In this document: positions 53,503-61,743 of the stretch, in pieces
Layout of the letters: the number at the start of each line of letters is the position of its first letter
How positions within the stretch are numbered: the first letter of the stretch is position 1
DNA from: Pelotomaculum isophthalicicum JI
GTDB lineage: Bacteria; Bacillota; Desulfotomaculia; Desulfotomaculales; Pelotomaculaceae
Reading direction: 5' to 3'
Length of the DNA: 64,000 bases
Assembly (NCBI RefSeq): GCF_029478095.1
Contig: NZ_JAKOAV010000014.1
Coordinates: 25,497-89,496 of the forward strand
Notes under the pieces: model-generated
The model's database searches: none
Seen by the model: the letters and a program-made list of their open reading frames with translations, nothing else
Told to the model about the DNA's origin: nothing
Made by a program: the position numbers and the translations under genes

Positions 53503-53526
53503 AATTATTATGGAAGACGTTTTTAC

Positions 53527-54366
53527 ATGGTTGGTATAGCGCAATCTGAGATAACAAAAATTCAACGTTTGGTCGGGCCGGTTGAACAGGAACAGCTAAT
53601 TCATGTGGATTGTTTTGCCGGTGAGAATGTCGGTGTGTTTATGCCGGTAACCGGGCCTTGTTATTACGCGGTTTCGCCCCGGCATACACATCCTTCTTAC
53701 ATGTTCACAATTGCTTTTAATGACAGGACTGCTCTAAAGATAGGTGAAGATACAATTCAGTCCCCGCAGGGGAAAATTTTAGCGCTGTCACCGGGCATCC
53801 CTCACCATGAGGTGCATTCCGGTCAACACCCGGGATATGTGGCAATTCTTATTGAAAAAGAGTTTTTTCAAGAGCAGTTGCTGGCATACCCAGTCACTCA
53901 AAATATTGTTTTTCGCGGAGCTGTATATGAATGTTTGCCTGCTTTATTATCAAGACTTAAGGAATTCATGATTGAAATTGATAATAAGATGCCTGGTTCT
54001 GAAATTATCGTAAAGGCGCTCAGCGTTGAGTTGTGCCATTTAATCATTAGAAGCATATTTAATATTAATTGTAAAAGAGACCGGATAAAATACCGATTTG
54101 AAATAGACAAAACTATTGATTATATGCATTCTAATCTATGGCGAAAGATATCCGTTGAGCGGTTGGCGGGGATAGCCAACATGTCCCCGTCATATTATGC
54201 GAGAATTTTTAAAAGAGAGACCGGTCTGACTCCGATTAATTATTTAAATAACATAAGTTATGCAGTTACAGGAAAACAGCACCAATTCCATAACAACAAA
54301 AATGGTTGTGAAGGCCAAAATTTTTCGATGAACCTTGAAAACCGATCGCCAGTTGTGTCAAAATAG
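53527..54366 (+). pseudogene. AraC-family regulator, C-terminus lost to an IS insertion
   Basis: 279 codons as it stands. Residues about 1-180 form a cupin-like sensor (RHTHPSYMFTIAFNDRT, LALSPGIPHHEVHSG). From about 195 the AraC HTH begins (IDKTIDYMHSNLWRKISVER, LAGIANMSPSYYARIFKRET) and reaches GLTPINYLNNI. There the match ends: the rest (SYAVTGKQHQFHNN onward) is translated from the IS end at 54256. The second HTH helix pair is therefore missing and DNA binding is probably lost. The remainder of the gene is not found beyond the IS, so a deletion accompanied or followed the insertion. Confidence 0.8.
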
Positions 54367-54577
54367 ACTTGGATTTGTTGCTCGTAACAGCAAATCCGAT
54401 GGCTGGCGTTGAATAAGTACCCGACCATTTCACGGTGGGAGAGGGCTTCTTCGGCGCCTTCTTTATTCAGATTCATTTTTGTATCACCCGTATCGACAAT
54501 GATGGCAAAAAAATACCATCCATTTCGATTATTGGGCGATTTTAAAAATGGTACTTATTTACTGTAAGTGCATAACT
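54256..54577 (-). mobile_element. Internally deleted IS copy (322 bp) with terminal inverted repeats
   Basis: The left end AGTTATGCAGTTACAG (54256-54271) and right end CTGTAAGTGCATAACT (54562-54577) are inverted copies with one mismatch. Read on the minus strand, the right-hand 100 bases match the 5' leader of the transposase gene at 62959-63115 (CGCCCAATAATCGAAATGGA and TTGTCGATACGGGTGAT) up to the codons MNLNK. The frame then switches to GAEEALSHREMVGYLFNASH and runs to a stop inside the left repeat, presumably the transposase C-terminus. It cuts the AraC gene on one side and an IS110-type gene on the other. Confidence 0.75.
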
Positions 54578-54803
54578 ACTGGCCTGTTAAAACAGTTGAA
54601 AACTCACGAATTTGCTTTTCAGGCTTACGATCCAATGGCCCTTTCAAAACACAGGCAACGACATTGGCTTGGTGTGCATCCAAGCCGGCACAACATGTAC
54701 GTATTGCATCCAAATTAACATCCTTCCTTTCTAAGCAGGGCACAACCGCCTGATCATCTGAAATTTGATGGGTGTGCTCGTGGCAACAACATATTGTACT
54801 CAA
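54578..54803 (-). pseudogene. IS110-family transposase, N-terminal fragment
   Basis: On the minus strand the frame reads RTCCAGLDAHQANVVACVLK and KQIREFSTVLTG, the opening of IS110-type (DEDD) transposases (CxGLDxHKxxVVAxV...REFxT). It ends exactly at the deleted IS. The N-terminal 30 codons before it (HEHTHQISDDQAVVPCLE) are unlike the family; a TTG nearer CCAGLD, behind GGAAGG, is the likelier start. The rest of the gene is missing. Confidence 0.6.
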
Positions 54804-54904
54804 GCCGGATGGCAGTGCAACCCGCGCCGAGACATCTGCCGTAGTCAGCCTCTTCCTGAATGTACAGCCAGGATAATGGTCCTATTATTAAGACTTAGGT
54901 CCTA

Positions 54905-54933
54905 TTGACACTGGGACCGTCGAAAGATACAAT
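54905..54933 (+). promoter_or_regulatory. Consensus sigma-A promoter of the c-di-GMP riboswitch transcript
   Basis: TTGACA (54905-54910), 17 bases, TACAAT (54928-54933). A GGTCCTATT direct repeat overlaps it (54875-54883 and 54898-54906 region), and GGTCC/GGACC flank the -35 box. Confidence 0.8.
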
Positions 54934-54940
54934 GTGTTAA

Positions 54941-55024
54941 AAGAAAAAGGTAAACCCAGTCGAAAGATGGGGACGCAAAGCCACGGGTCTAAAGCGAAAG
55001 CTATGACAGCCGGGTTGCCGTGAA
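54941..55024 (+). promoter_or_regulatory. c-di-GMP-I (GEMM) riboswitch
   Basis: All conserved parts are present: GGTAAACCCAG, the GAAA tetraloop of P1b (GTCGAAAGAT), GGGGACGCAAAGCCACGGGT, CTAAAGCGAAAGC, and the 3' GACAGCCGGGTTGCCG. P1 pairs GGTAA (54949-54953) with TTGCC (55015-55019). The bases TTGCCGTGAA (55015-55024) are complementary over ten bases to TTCACGGCAA (55049-55058) in the following terminator. Ligand-stabilised P1 would block that pairing and let the terminator form, so this predicts an OFF switch. Confidence 0.93.
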
Positions 55025-55041
55025 TATTTTTTAATTGAGAC

Positions 55042-55075
55042 ACTACCTTTCACGGCAAGGTAGTTTTTCGTTTTT
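55042..55075 (+). terminator. Riboswitch expression-platform terminator
   Basis: ACTACCTT and AAGGTAGT stem (55042-55064) followed by TTTTCGTTTTT. Its loop and inner pairs overlap the antiterminator sequence TTCACGGCAA. Confidence 0.88.
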
Positions 55076-55193
55076 ATATAGTGCGTTAGTACTATAGCAA
55101 TGTCGTCTTGGTGCTAAATTAACGGAATTTTGGTTTTGATTAAGGCTATGAATGAGTAATTTTATAGTATTTTGAAATTACGGGTGAAAAGTC

Positions 55194-55352
55194 ATGGATC
55201 TTAGTTGCCAGACATATTCCAGAAAAATGGCTTGGTTCGGAATTACCCCCCGGAACAACATTGTTTCAATCATGTATAAAATAGCACTATGCAAATCTAT
55301 AAGAACATATGTTCTGGGGGGGGGGGGGGTGATATTTCAAAATTTACCATAA
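55194..55352 (+). other. Possible 52-codon ORF crossing a 14-G tract
   Basis: The ATG at 55194 follows GGGTGAAAAG. It reads MDLSCQTYSRKMAWFGI then TPRNNIVSIMYKIALCK and, through the G run at 55316-55329, GGGGVIFQNLP before the stop. A second frame from ATG 55289 also crosses the run and reaches 55471. I recognise neither product. Apart from these, the 410 bases between the riboswitch terminator and the HD-GYP gene hold nothing clear. Confidence 0.25.
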
Positions 55353-55486
55353 TTATGCGTATATGCAATACTCTGCTTATATCCTCTCTTTATGCCAACC
55401 ACTTTAAGCGCGCTGGATACCGCGCACCTCCACTTATTACTGTAGCCACGCCACAAATTTTCCTCCATTAAAAATATTGTCCCGAG

Positions 55487-56068
55487 GTGTCTTCAAATTT
55501 GAAGTTGACGTTTATTCGTGTTGCCGAAACCTTACTCAAGGTAATCGAAGCACGCGACGCAAGTTGTGCGGCTCACTCACGAAAGGTCGCGCTACTCGCC
55601 AAAATTATCTCCGGGGAAATGGGCATGACTTTAAAAATGCAAGAATACCTATACTTGGCCGGCTTGTTCCACGACATTGGCAAGGTCGGAATAAAGGACT
55701 CATATCTGTCAAAGCCGGGAAAGTTAAGCCCTGCCGAATGGGTTGAAATAAAAAAGCATCCGGTTATTGGCTGCGAGATAATCAAGACGATCCCGGGTTC
55801 GCAAGATATCAGCCTGATGGTGCTTTATCACCATGAACGGTACGACGGGAAGGGTTATCCTGCTGGTTTGCAAGGTGAAGCCATCCCCCTGGGAGCACGT
55901 ATTTTAGCCGTGGTGGACGCATTCGATGCGATGGTTGCAGATCGGATTTACCGCCCGAAGCTGGAGCGGGAGGCAGCTATTGCTGAACTAATGCGTTGCT
56001 CCGGAAGTCATTTCGATCCGTCCGTCGTGGAAGTATTTTGCCGGGTCTTACCTGGAATAAAAGTGTAG
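55487..56068 (+). CDS. HD-GYP domain protein, predicted c-di-GMP phosphodiesterase
   Basis: 193 residues from GTG 55487 (a TTG at 55499 is possible; no strong ribosome site). It is a stand-alone HD-GYP domain: AAHSRKVALLAKII, the metal-binding GLFHDIGKVGIKDS, KKHPVIGCEII, and the GYP region LYHHERYDGKGYPAGLQGEA, then RILAVVDAFDAMVADR. These residues match active HD-GYP enzymes that linearise c-di-GMP. No sensor domain is attached. It lies about 410 bases behind a c-di-GMP riboswitch, which could couple its level to its own substrate. Confidence 0.9.
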   Translation: MSSNLKLTFIRVAETLLKVIEARDASCAAHSRKVALLAKIISGEMGMTLKMQEYLYLAGLFHDIGKVGIKDSYLSKPGKLSPAEWVEIKKHPVIGCEIIKTIPGSQDISLMVLYHHERYDGKGYPAGLQGEAIPLGARILAVVDAFDAMVADRIYRPKLEREAAIAELMRCSGSHFDPSVVEVFCRVLPGIKV

Positions 56069-56261
56069 CTTAAAAGAGATCGTTTATATGGGAAGCTCCC
56101 CTGTCTATAAAATTCGATGCATTTCCTGTGCTGGTTGATAATCACGTATCAGGCGATTTGCTTTTACCCTTATGTGGTTTTATATAAAGTTTTCGATTTC
56201 TCCATGTTTAACTCATTGTAGCTGCTGTAAGTTTGTTTTGGTTGTGGTGGTGGAGTAAAAA

Positions 56262-57530
56262 GTGCAGAAATGTCAAATTTGTAGCCAACAATATCCTGAT
56301 CGCCCGTGTCAGAAGTGCCCGGACTTCATTGGCGGAGGGGAGATGCGCCATGAGTTGCACCAGCCGATACCCGTGACGCTGGAAGCGCCGGACGGCTTGA
56401 AATATCCAGCCGAAATTTTGGTTCTGAACCCGATCGAGCTGGGATTGAGGACAAAAGCACCCCTGCAGGGCCAGTATACCATCCGGTTGCTTGATCAACT
56501 GATGCTGGAAGTAAGGCCGGTGGTAATAAGGGGTAAAGGTGATACTCACCCTTTCGATATTTTTGTTGTTCAACGTGCGGGAGAGACCTCATCACGCCTG
56601 GGCGGAGAAGTCTACCGCCTGCTTACCAGCACCACCGGACAATTCATTGAAGAAATCAGCCAACAGATGCCCGACCATCTTAAGGAATTGGTGCGTCAAC
56701 GTTTAATGGCGGAAGTGGAAAAGTCGGAACTAATCAATGCCATGCGTTTAGGCCGGGTGCTGAAATATGAGCGCGGCAGGTTTCGACATCTTTCCGGACA
56801 GACAGACATGGACTTGCCTATGGAAGAAGTACGATCCTTGATGCATGAGGTGGTCAGATTGGGTAACCATCGGAGAGAGGTTATCATCAGCGCCGAGGGC
56901 GGGCGAGTGTTGGATCTGCACGGCATTCCTTTTGATTATCAAAGCGGCGGCCTGCTGGCTTTCGATATAACCGACATTATCGAGAAGGAAAGAAAAATCC
57001 ACCGCCAGCAAATACAGGCATACCGGGAAGCCATGGCGGCGGTAACCGGCGGACGTTTCAACCTGGTCAGCCGGGAGGAAGCGAAAAATTTTATTGTAAA
57101 AGAACGGATACTGCTGCATTCCTATCTCAAGGAGCCAAAGGACATAGCTTTAGCCCGGTTGTCGTTAAAGAAAGTGTTATCCGCCATCCCATCTTCCAGG
57201 CATTACCATGTCCTCCTCTGTTTTTCGGAAGCGCTTACTAATGTCCTGAAGCATGCCGTATCAGGCGAATGGTTCGCCGTTCAATTGGATGGAAGACTTC
57301 GGCTGGTGGTAAAAGACGATGGGCCGGGCATCAAACTTGCCGACTTACCCAAGGCAACCCTGATGCAGCACTATTCCACCAAGAATTCCCTGGGCTGCGG
57401 CTTTACCCTGATTACCCATTACGCAGATCGACTGTACCTGCACACAGATGCGGGCGGTACCATGCTGGCAATGGAATTCGACAATTCAAGGTCGGGAAAT
57501 CCCCCTTGCAGCCAGCCGGAAAAACAGTAA
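56262..57530 (+). CDS. Zinc-ribbon / PilZ-like / PAS-like / HATPase (anti-sigma-type) protein
   Basis: 422 residues from GTG 56262 (GGTGGAG upstream). Order: Zn ribbon C4-x2-C7-x8-C16-x2-C19; PilZ-like beta-barrel (about 28-108; RHELHQPIPVTLEAPDGLKY, VLNPIELGLRT at the place of the DxSxxG motif); a middle, PAS-like part (about 160-260, ending GGLLAFDITDIIEKERK); and an RsbW/SpoIIAB-type HATPase domain (about 310-412) with N-box SEALTNVLKHA, DDGPGI and STKNSLGCGFTLI. It likely binds or phosphorylates the STAS partners encoded next. The PilZ motifs are degenerate, so c-di-GMP binding is open. Confidence 0.8.
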   Translation: MQKCQICSQQYPDRPCQKCPDFIGGGEMRHELHQPIPVTLEAPDGLKYPAEILVLNPIELGLRTKAPLQGQYTIRLLDQLMLEVRPVVIRGKGDTHPFDIFVVQRAGETSSRLGGEVYRLLTSTTGQFIEEISQQMPDHLKELVRQRLMAEVEKSELINAMRLGRVLKYERGRFRHLSGQTDMDLPMEEVRSLMHEVVRLGNHRREVIISAEGGRVLDLHGIPFDYQSGGLLAFDITDIIEKERKIHRQQIQAYREAMAAVTGGRFNLVSREEAKNFIVKERILLHSYLKEPKDIALARLSLKKVLSAIPSSRHYHVLLCFSEALTNVLKHAVSGEWFAVQLDGRLRLVVKDDGPGIKLADLPKATLMQHYSTKNSLGCGFTLITHYADRLYLHTDAGGTMLAMEFDNSRSGNPPCSQPEKQ

Positions 57531-57552
57531 GGTGGAAGAGGAGGTCTTGTTT

Positions 57553-57903
57553 TTGCTTAAAAGCTTGCTCCGGATAGACGAAAACGTTCGCTATGTATGC
57601 CTCGAAGGGGAACTGGACCTGGAAGCCGTGGATGTACTGATTGAACTTACCCTGAGCAACTGCGAAAACGAAAAGTCCCTGGTTTTGGACTTGGGCGGTG
57701 TCAGCTTTGTTGATTCCACCGGCATCCATTGTTTGCTGGAAATATGGCGCCAATGGCGGCAGCGTGAGAAGTCTGTGCAGTTGATAAATGTGCAGGAGGA
57801 TGTGAGTGAAATCCTCAGGCTGGTGGGGCTGGATGAGTTTTTTAAAGTGCCCGGCCCCCATGAGAACGGAGAAGTTTTTTGGAAGGTAAAAAAAACCAGG
57901 TGA
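57553..57903 (+). CDS. STAS-domain anti-sigma factor antagonist (1)
   Basis: 116 residues from TTG 57553, eight bases after GAGGAGG; a GTG at 57532 is possible, giving 123. STAS domain: VRYVCLEGELDLEAVDVLIE, SLVLDLGGVSFVDSTGIHCL with the phosphorylatable Ser in DSTG, and VQLINVQEDVSEILRLVGLD. Such SpoIIAA/RsbV-type proteins bind an HATPase kinase and are switched by phosphorylation. It lies directly behind the HATPase gene and five bases before the phosphatase gene, so the partner-switching set is complete. Confidence 0.88.
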   Translation: MLKSLLRIDENVRYVCLEGELDLEAVDVLIELTLSNCENEKSLVLDLGGVSFVDSTGIHCLLEIWRQWRQREKSVQLINVQEDVSEILRLVGLDEFFKVPGPHENGEVFWKVKKTR

Positions 57904-57907
57904 GATT

Positions 57908-59116
57908 ATGGAGGACCAGCGACTAATAACCGGGGATGATTTGAACCCGGAATGGCGGCTAAAAAGGGTATTGAATGATCTTGGGACTCTAATCAATGTC
58001 GATTATACTGCCTTAGTGGGTATCAGCGGAGAATCGCTTACTGTGCTGGCAGAATGGCGCAAAAGTGAAGATGGAGAATCCATCCTCCTTTCGCTTCTGC
58101 AAAAAGATTTTAACGACTATGTCCGCGCAGTGCATGACCGGGGTAATAGCCCTCATGCTCCGGAGGCTGGAGCGGGTAATACAACCGGCTGCACCTGGAA
58201 AAGCGCTCTTACCATGGCAGTGCCTGTGCCGGTGGAGAAAGGAGTTCTGGGCGTACTAGTACTGGGGTGCAAAAAGCCGCGCCGGTTTTCTGACTTAGCC
58301 CTTAAAACAATATCTATAGTTGCCCGCGTCCTGGGTTGGGCGCTGGAAGATGCCCTGCGGTGCAGGCTGGCGCGGAAAAACCTGGAGGACGTAAAGTCCG
58401 AACTGGTCCTGGCCCAAAAAGCACAAGAAAACCTTTTGCCGCAGTATTTTCCCGAGTTGGAAGGGATAGAGATAACCGGCCGGAGTATACCCGCCCGGGT
58501 TGTAGGGGGCGACTACTTTGACTTTCTGCTCCTGGACGGGGGACGGTTGGTAGCGGTAATCGGGGATGTTATGGGCAAAGGTATGGCGGCCGCCATGTTG
58601 ATGTTTATACTGCGCAGCACTCTACGGGCTATTCTTGCCGAAGAAAAGGACCTATCCAGGGTTTTGTCGCGGTTGAATGCCATTGTAGGGGTAGACCTCC
58701 GCCGGGCCGGGGCTTTTGCCACTTTTTGCATCATTGTATATGATCCGGACTTGCGCCAGATCTGCTGTTTCAATGCAGGGCATCATTACCCTTTATGCTA
58801 CCAGGGTGGGAAGGCGGAAACATTAATAACCAATGGAATTGCCCTGGGGCTTCAAGAAAAATATGATTACAAAGATTCCCGGAAGCTCGCCCTATTCTCA
58901 GGAGAGGTAGTTCTTCTTTATACCGACGGGGTAGTGGAAGCCCGTAACCAGCACGGCGAAAAATTTGGGCTCGCCAGGCTGAAAGAGGTATTACAGTTAA
59001 ATGCAGGCCGCAACGCTGCCGGAATCCGGGAGGCTGTTATAGAGGCGGTTTCGCGATTTGCCAGGGGCACATCCCAAAAAGATGACATTACCCTCGCTGT
59101 TATAAAAGTAAGGTAG
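57908..59116 (+). CDS. GAF-SpoIIE (PP2C-type) serine phosphatase, RsbU/RsbP-like
   Basis: 402 residues. N-terminal GAF-like sensor (about 10-160; VDYTALVGISGESLTVLAEW, TMAVPVPVEKGVLGVLVLG), linker helix, then the SpoIIE phosphatase domain (about 190-402) with VVGGDYFDFLLLDGG, VIGDVMGKGMAAAMLMF, LLYTDGVVEARNQHGEKFG and the final KDDITLAVIKV, so the metal-binding aspartates are present. It should dephosphorylate the STAS proteins on either side and thereby release whatever the HATPase protein controls. Start five bases after the first STAS gene. Confidence 0.9.
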   Translation: MEDQRLITGDDLNPEWRLKRVLNDLGTLINVDYTALVGISGESLTVLAEWRKSEDGESILLSLLQKDFNDYVRAVHDRGNSPHAPEAGAGNTTGCTWKSALTMAVPVPVEKGVLGVLVLGCKKPRRFSDLALKTISIVARVLGWALEDALRCRLARKNLEDVKSELVLAQKAQENLLPQYFPELEGIEITGRSIPARVVGGDYFDFLLLDGGRLVAVIGDVMGKGMAAAMLMFILRSTLRAILAEEKDLSRVLSRLNAIVGVDLRRAGAFATFCIIVYDPDLRQICCFNAGHHYPLCYQGGKAETLITNGIALGLQEKYDYKDSRKLALFSGEVVLLYTDGVVEARNQHGEKFGLARLKEVLQLNAGRNAAGIREAVIEAVSRFARGTSQKDDITLAVIKVR

Positions 59117-59125
59117 GGAAGTTTT

Positions 59126-59437
59126 ATGCAAATAAGAAAAAGGAAAACCCTGGAAAACGTTATTTTGGATCTGAGCGGGGAGTTGGATTTCAGCAACGTC
59201 GATGAACTAAAAAACCAGGTCCTTGCAGAGCAGGACGGGGGAAAGATCACTATAAATATGGCGGCAGTAGATTTTATCGATTCTTCAGGGGTAGGAATAC
59301 TTCTTCATCTGGCCCGGGAGCTTTCCGAGCAGAACCGGGTTTTTGAAGTTATCAATATTCCGGAAAGCATCCGGGAAAGTATGGCGCTTATCGGTTTTTT
59401 TCAGGTTATAGAAGCAATACAGGTGAACGGATCCTAG
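59126..59437 (+). CDS. STAS-domain anti-sigma factor antagonist (2)
   Basis: 103 residues. SpoIIAA/RsbV-like: VILDLSGELDFSNVDELKNQ, KITINMAAVDFIDSSGVGIL (phospho-Ser in DSSG), and FEVINIPESIRESMALIGFF. It follows the phosphatase by nine bases. Two STAS proteins in one set suggest two outputs, or that one is tied to the FapA-type protein encoded next. Confidence 0.9.
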   Translation: MQIRKRKTLENVILDLSGELDFSNVDELKNQVLAEQDGGKITINMAAVDFIDSSGVGILLHLARELSEQNRVFEVINIPESIRESMALIGFFQVIEAIQVNGS

Positions 59438-59467
59438 GTAATTATCATAGCCTGGGGAGGGATGGTC

Positions 59468-61510
59468 ATGCAAGAAGTTGTGGTTCAAGGGGCAACTGTT
59501 CAGGACGCACTGAAGCAGGCAATGCATTTGCTTGGTGCAAAGCAGTGCGAGATTCAAATACAGGTGCTTAATCCCGGAAGTTCCGAAGTAGCGTGTCTTG
59601 GCAGGCGTCCCGCGGTTGTTAGGGCGTGGAAAAAGAAGGAATCAGAAAAGCCTTCGGAAGGCGATTTCCAGTCTATCACGGCGTCAGATCACGAAGAGCA
59701 AACCGGCCCACTGGCAAATCCTGAATCATTGGCTGTAACTGCCGAAAGGTCTATATCCCTTGCAAGGGTGGAATACGGCGAGATAATATTAGAATATTCT
59801 AAGGGGGAGCCTTACCCTGTTGTGGTTCCCTGTCCAGGAATAAATTTATGGGTTAACGGAAACCGGCGCACTGAGCCGGTTGCGTTGACAAAAGAGGATG
59901 TTATCCGGCTTGAAGCCGTCAATGAAGAACGAGAGGGCGGCTGGCACTTGCAGGTTTCGGAGGACGGCATGAGTGCAGTTCTGCACGTCCGACCGAAGTT
60001 ACGTATTACCCGTGAAATTGTTGATCTCCCTCCGTCAAATCACTTGCATATTGAGGTAAAAGAAAAAATTGAGAAACTGCCGCCGGTAAGTTTGGAAGAA
60101 ATTATACAGGAATTGAACAAGCAGGGGATCATTTTTGGCATCGACTGGGAGGCGTGTGCCCGGGCGGCCGCTTCCTGTCACGAGGAAGAAGTGATTATTG
60201 CCCGGGGGCGGCCTCCGGAACGGGGGCAAGATGCCCGTATAGAATTTTTTTTTAGCCTTAACGAGAAGGTACCTGTTATTAGCGGCGACGCAGGAAGGAT
60301 AGATTACCGTGAACGATTTGCATTTACCTCGGTGGATGCGGGAACTATTTTAGCGCGAAAGTATCCAGGGGGACCGGGAGTGCCGGGTGCCACCGTAAAG
60401 GGTGGAGTTACTGCCCCCCCTCCCCCCCAAGATGTTGTTCTCAAGGCCGGTAGAGGGGTTGCCCTGGTTAATAACGGATTGGAAGCAGTGGCGTTAGATA
60501 CCGGGCGCCCCCTGCTGCTGCAGAATAAAAATCTTTCTGAAATCACAATCTACCCCGGTTTGGTCCACTCCGGCGATGTCGACCTGTCTTCCGGGAATAT
60601 AGCTTTCAAAGGAGATGTACTGATTGGCGGGAACGTTAATGAACGAATGAATGTGGAAGCGCTCGGCGATGTGCGGGTGGCTGGTCATGTGGCACAGGCG
60701 ATGATCCAGGCTTCCGGTTCCATCCTGGTGCAGGGAAATGTGCTTTCTTCCATTTTGGTAGCCGGTGGAGAGAATGCGTTTATTCAGGACTTGGCACCTT
60801 TAATTGATAACATTCATAAACAATTACAGCTCTTGCTAAGGGCAATAAACCAGCTACAGGGTAATCAGGCATTTAAAACCGGCGACCTGAAAGGCGGTAT
60901 CGGCCCCCTGTTAAAGTTATTATTGGAGATTAAATTCAAAAACTTGCCACAGATGGTCAAGTTGCTGAAAGATTTATCACGTAACTTGCCAGAGCAGTTA
61001 AGCGGGGAAAAACTGATTGTATTGGTGCGAAGTCTGGAGCACGCTTTCATTTCCGCGCCGTTATCCATCCGGGATTGTAAGGAACTGCATGCTATGAAGC
61101 ACGGGGTGGGTGATTTAATAGACAGGTTAACGTCAATTTCGGGGCAAAAAAGTGATATTTTACTGAAACATGCTCTAAATTCCGACATACGGGCCACGGG
61201 CAGCGTGAAAGTCGTAGGAACGGGGTGCTATAATACCCGGATTGTTGCCGGCGGTACTGTGGAGGTGGAACGGACTTTTCGCGGCGGGGAAATTCAGGCC
61301 GGGGGCAATGTATATGTCGGCGAACTGGGTGCAAGGAGCGGAATTCGGGCCCGTATTAAGGTGCCATGGGAAAGAAAAATATCCCTTGGCCATGTACATG
61401 AAAATGTCATAGTCCAGGTAGGTGACCGCCAGTTCAGGTTTGACCGGGAAGAATATGGAATAATTATGAGGTTGGATAAAGAGGGCAATCTGATTAACAG
61501 AACTCATTAA
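59468..61510 (+). CDS. FapA-type (DUF342) polymer-like protein with Jag-N-like domain
   Basis: 680 residues from ATG 59468, seven bases after GGGGAGG. N-terminal Jag-N-like domain (about 1-50; VVVQGATVQDALKQAMHLLG), linker, FapA domain (about 110-420; ITREIVDLPPSNHLHIEVKE, YPGGPGVPGATVKGGVTAPP, then the proline-rich PPPPQD), a right-handed beta-helix region (HSGDVDLSSGNIAFKGDVLI, VQGNVLSSILVAGG), and a C-terminal helical and beta part. FapA-type proteins are common in flagellate bacteria and can be spore- or cell-wall-linked. Here it ends the partner-switching operon, so it is probably its effector. Confidence 0.88.
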   Translation: MQEVVVQGATVQDALKQAMHLLGAKQCEIQIQVLNPGSSEVACLGRRPAVVRAWKKKESEKPSEGDFQSITASDHEEQTGPLANPESLAVTAERSISLARVEYGEIILEYSKGEPYPVVVPCPGINLWVNGNRRTEPVALTKEDVIRLEAVNEEREGGWHLQVSEDGMSAVLHVRPKLRITREIVDLPPSNHLHIEVKEKIEKLPPVSLEEIIQELNKQGIIFGIDWEACARAAASCHEEEVIIARGRPPERGQDARIEFFFSLNEKVPVISGDAGRIDYRERFAFTSVDAGTILARKYPGGPGVPGATVKGGVTAPPPPQDVVLKAGRGVALVNNGLEAVALDTGRPLLLQNKNLSEITIYPGLVHSGDVDLSSGNIAFKGDVLIGGNVNERMNVEALGDVRVAGHVAQAMIQASGSILVQGNVLSSILVAGGENAFIQDLAPLIDNIHKQLQLLLRAINQLQGNQAFKTGDLKGGIGPLLKLLLEIKFKNLPQMVKLLKDLSRNLPEQLSGEKLIVLVRSLEHAFISAPLSIRDCKELHAMKHGVGDLIDRLTSISGQKSDILLKHALNSDIRATGSVKVVGTGCYNTRIVAGGTVEVERTFRGGEIQAGGNVYVGELGARSGIRARIKVPWERKISLGHVHENVIVQVGDRQFRFDREEYGIIMRLDKEGNLINRTH

Positions 61511-61743
61511 GATAAGTCTGCACGTGTTTAGAATTGAGCCCGTGAAAAGTACCAACAATAAAGGCATTGACGTTGGAGGTCACTGTATGGAGCATTTTAA
61601 GTGGTCAGGGTTTTCTTTTGGGATTGAACTCTTATCCTGACACCAGTAACCCCGCCTCTATTACCCCGGTATGCCAGGCATGTATTCCCTGCCGGAAAAG
61701 AAAGACGAAAAGAAATAATAAGGGTATTCTCAAGTAACGTAAA

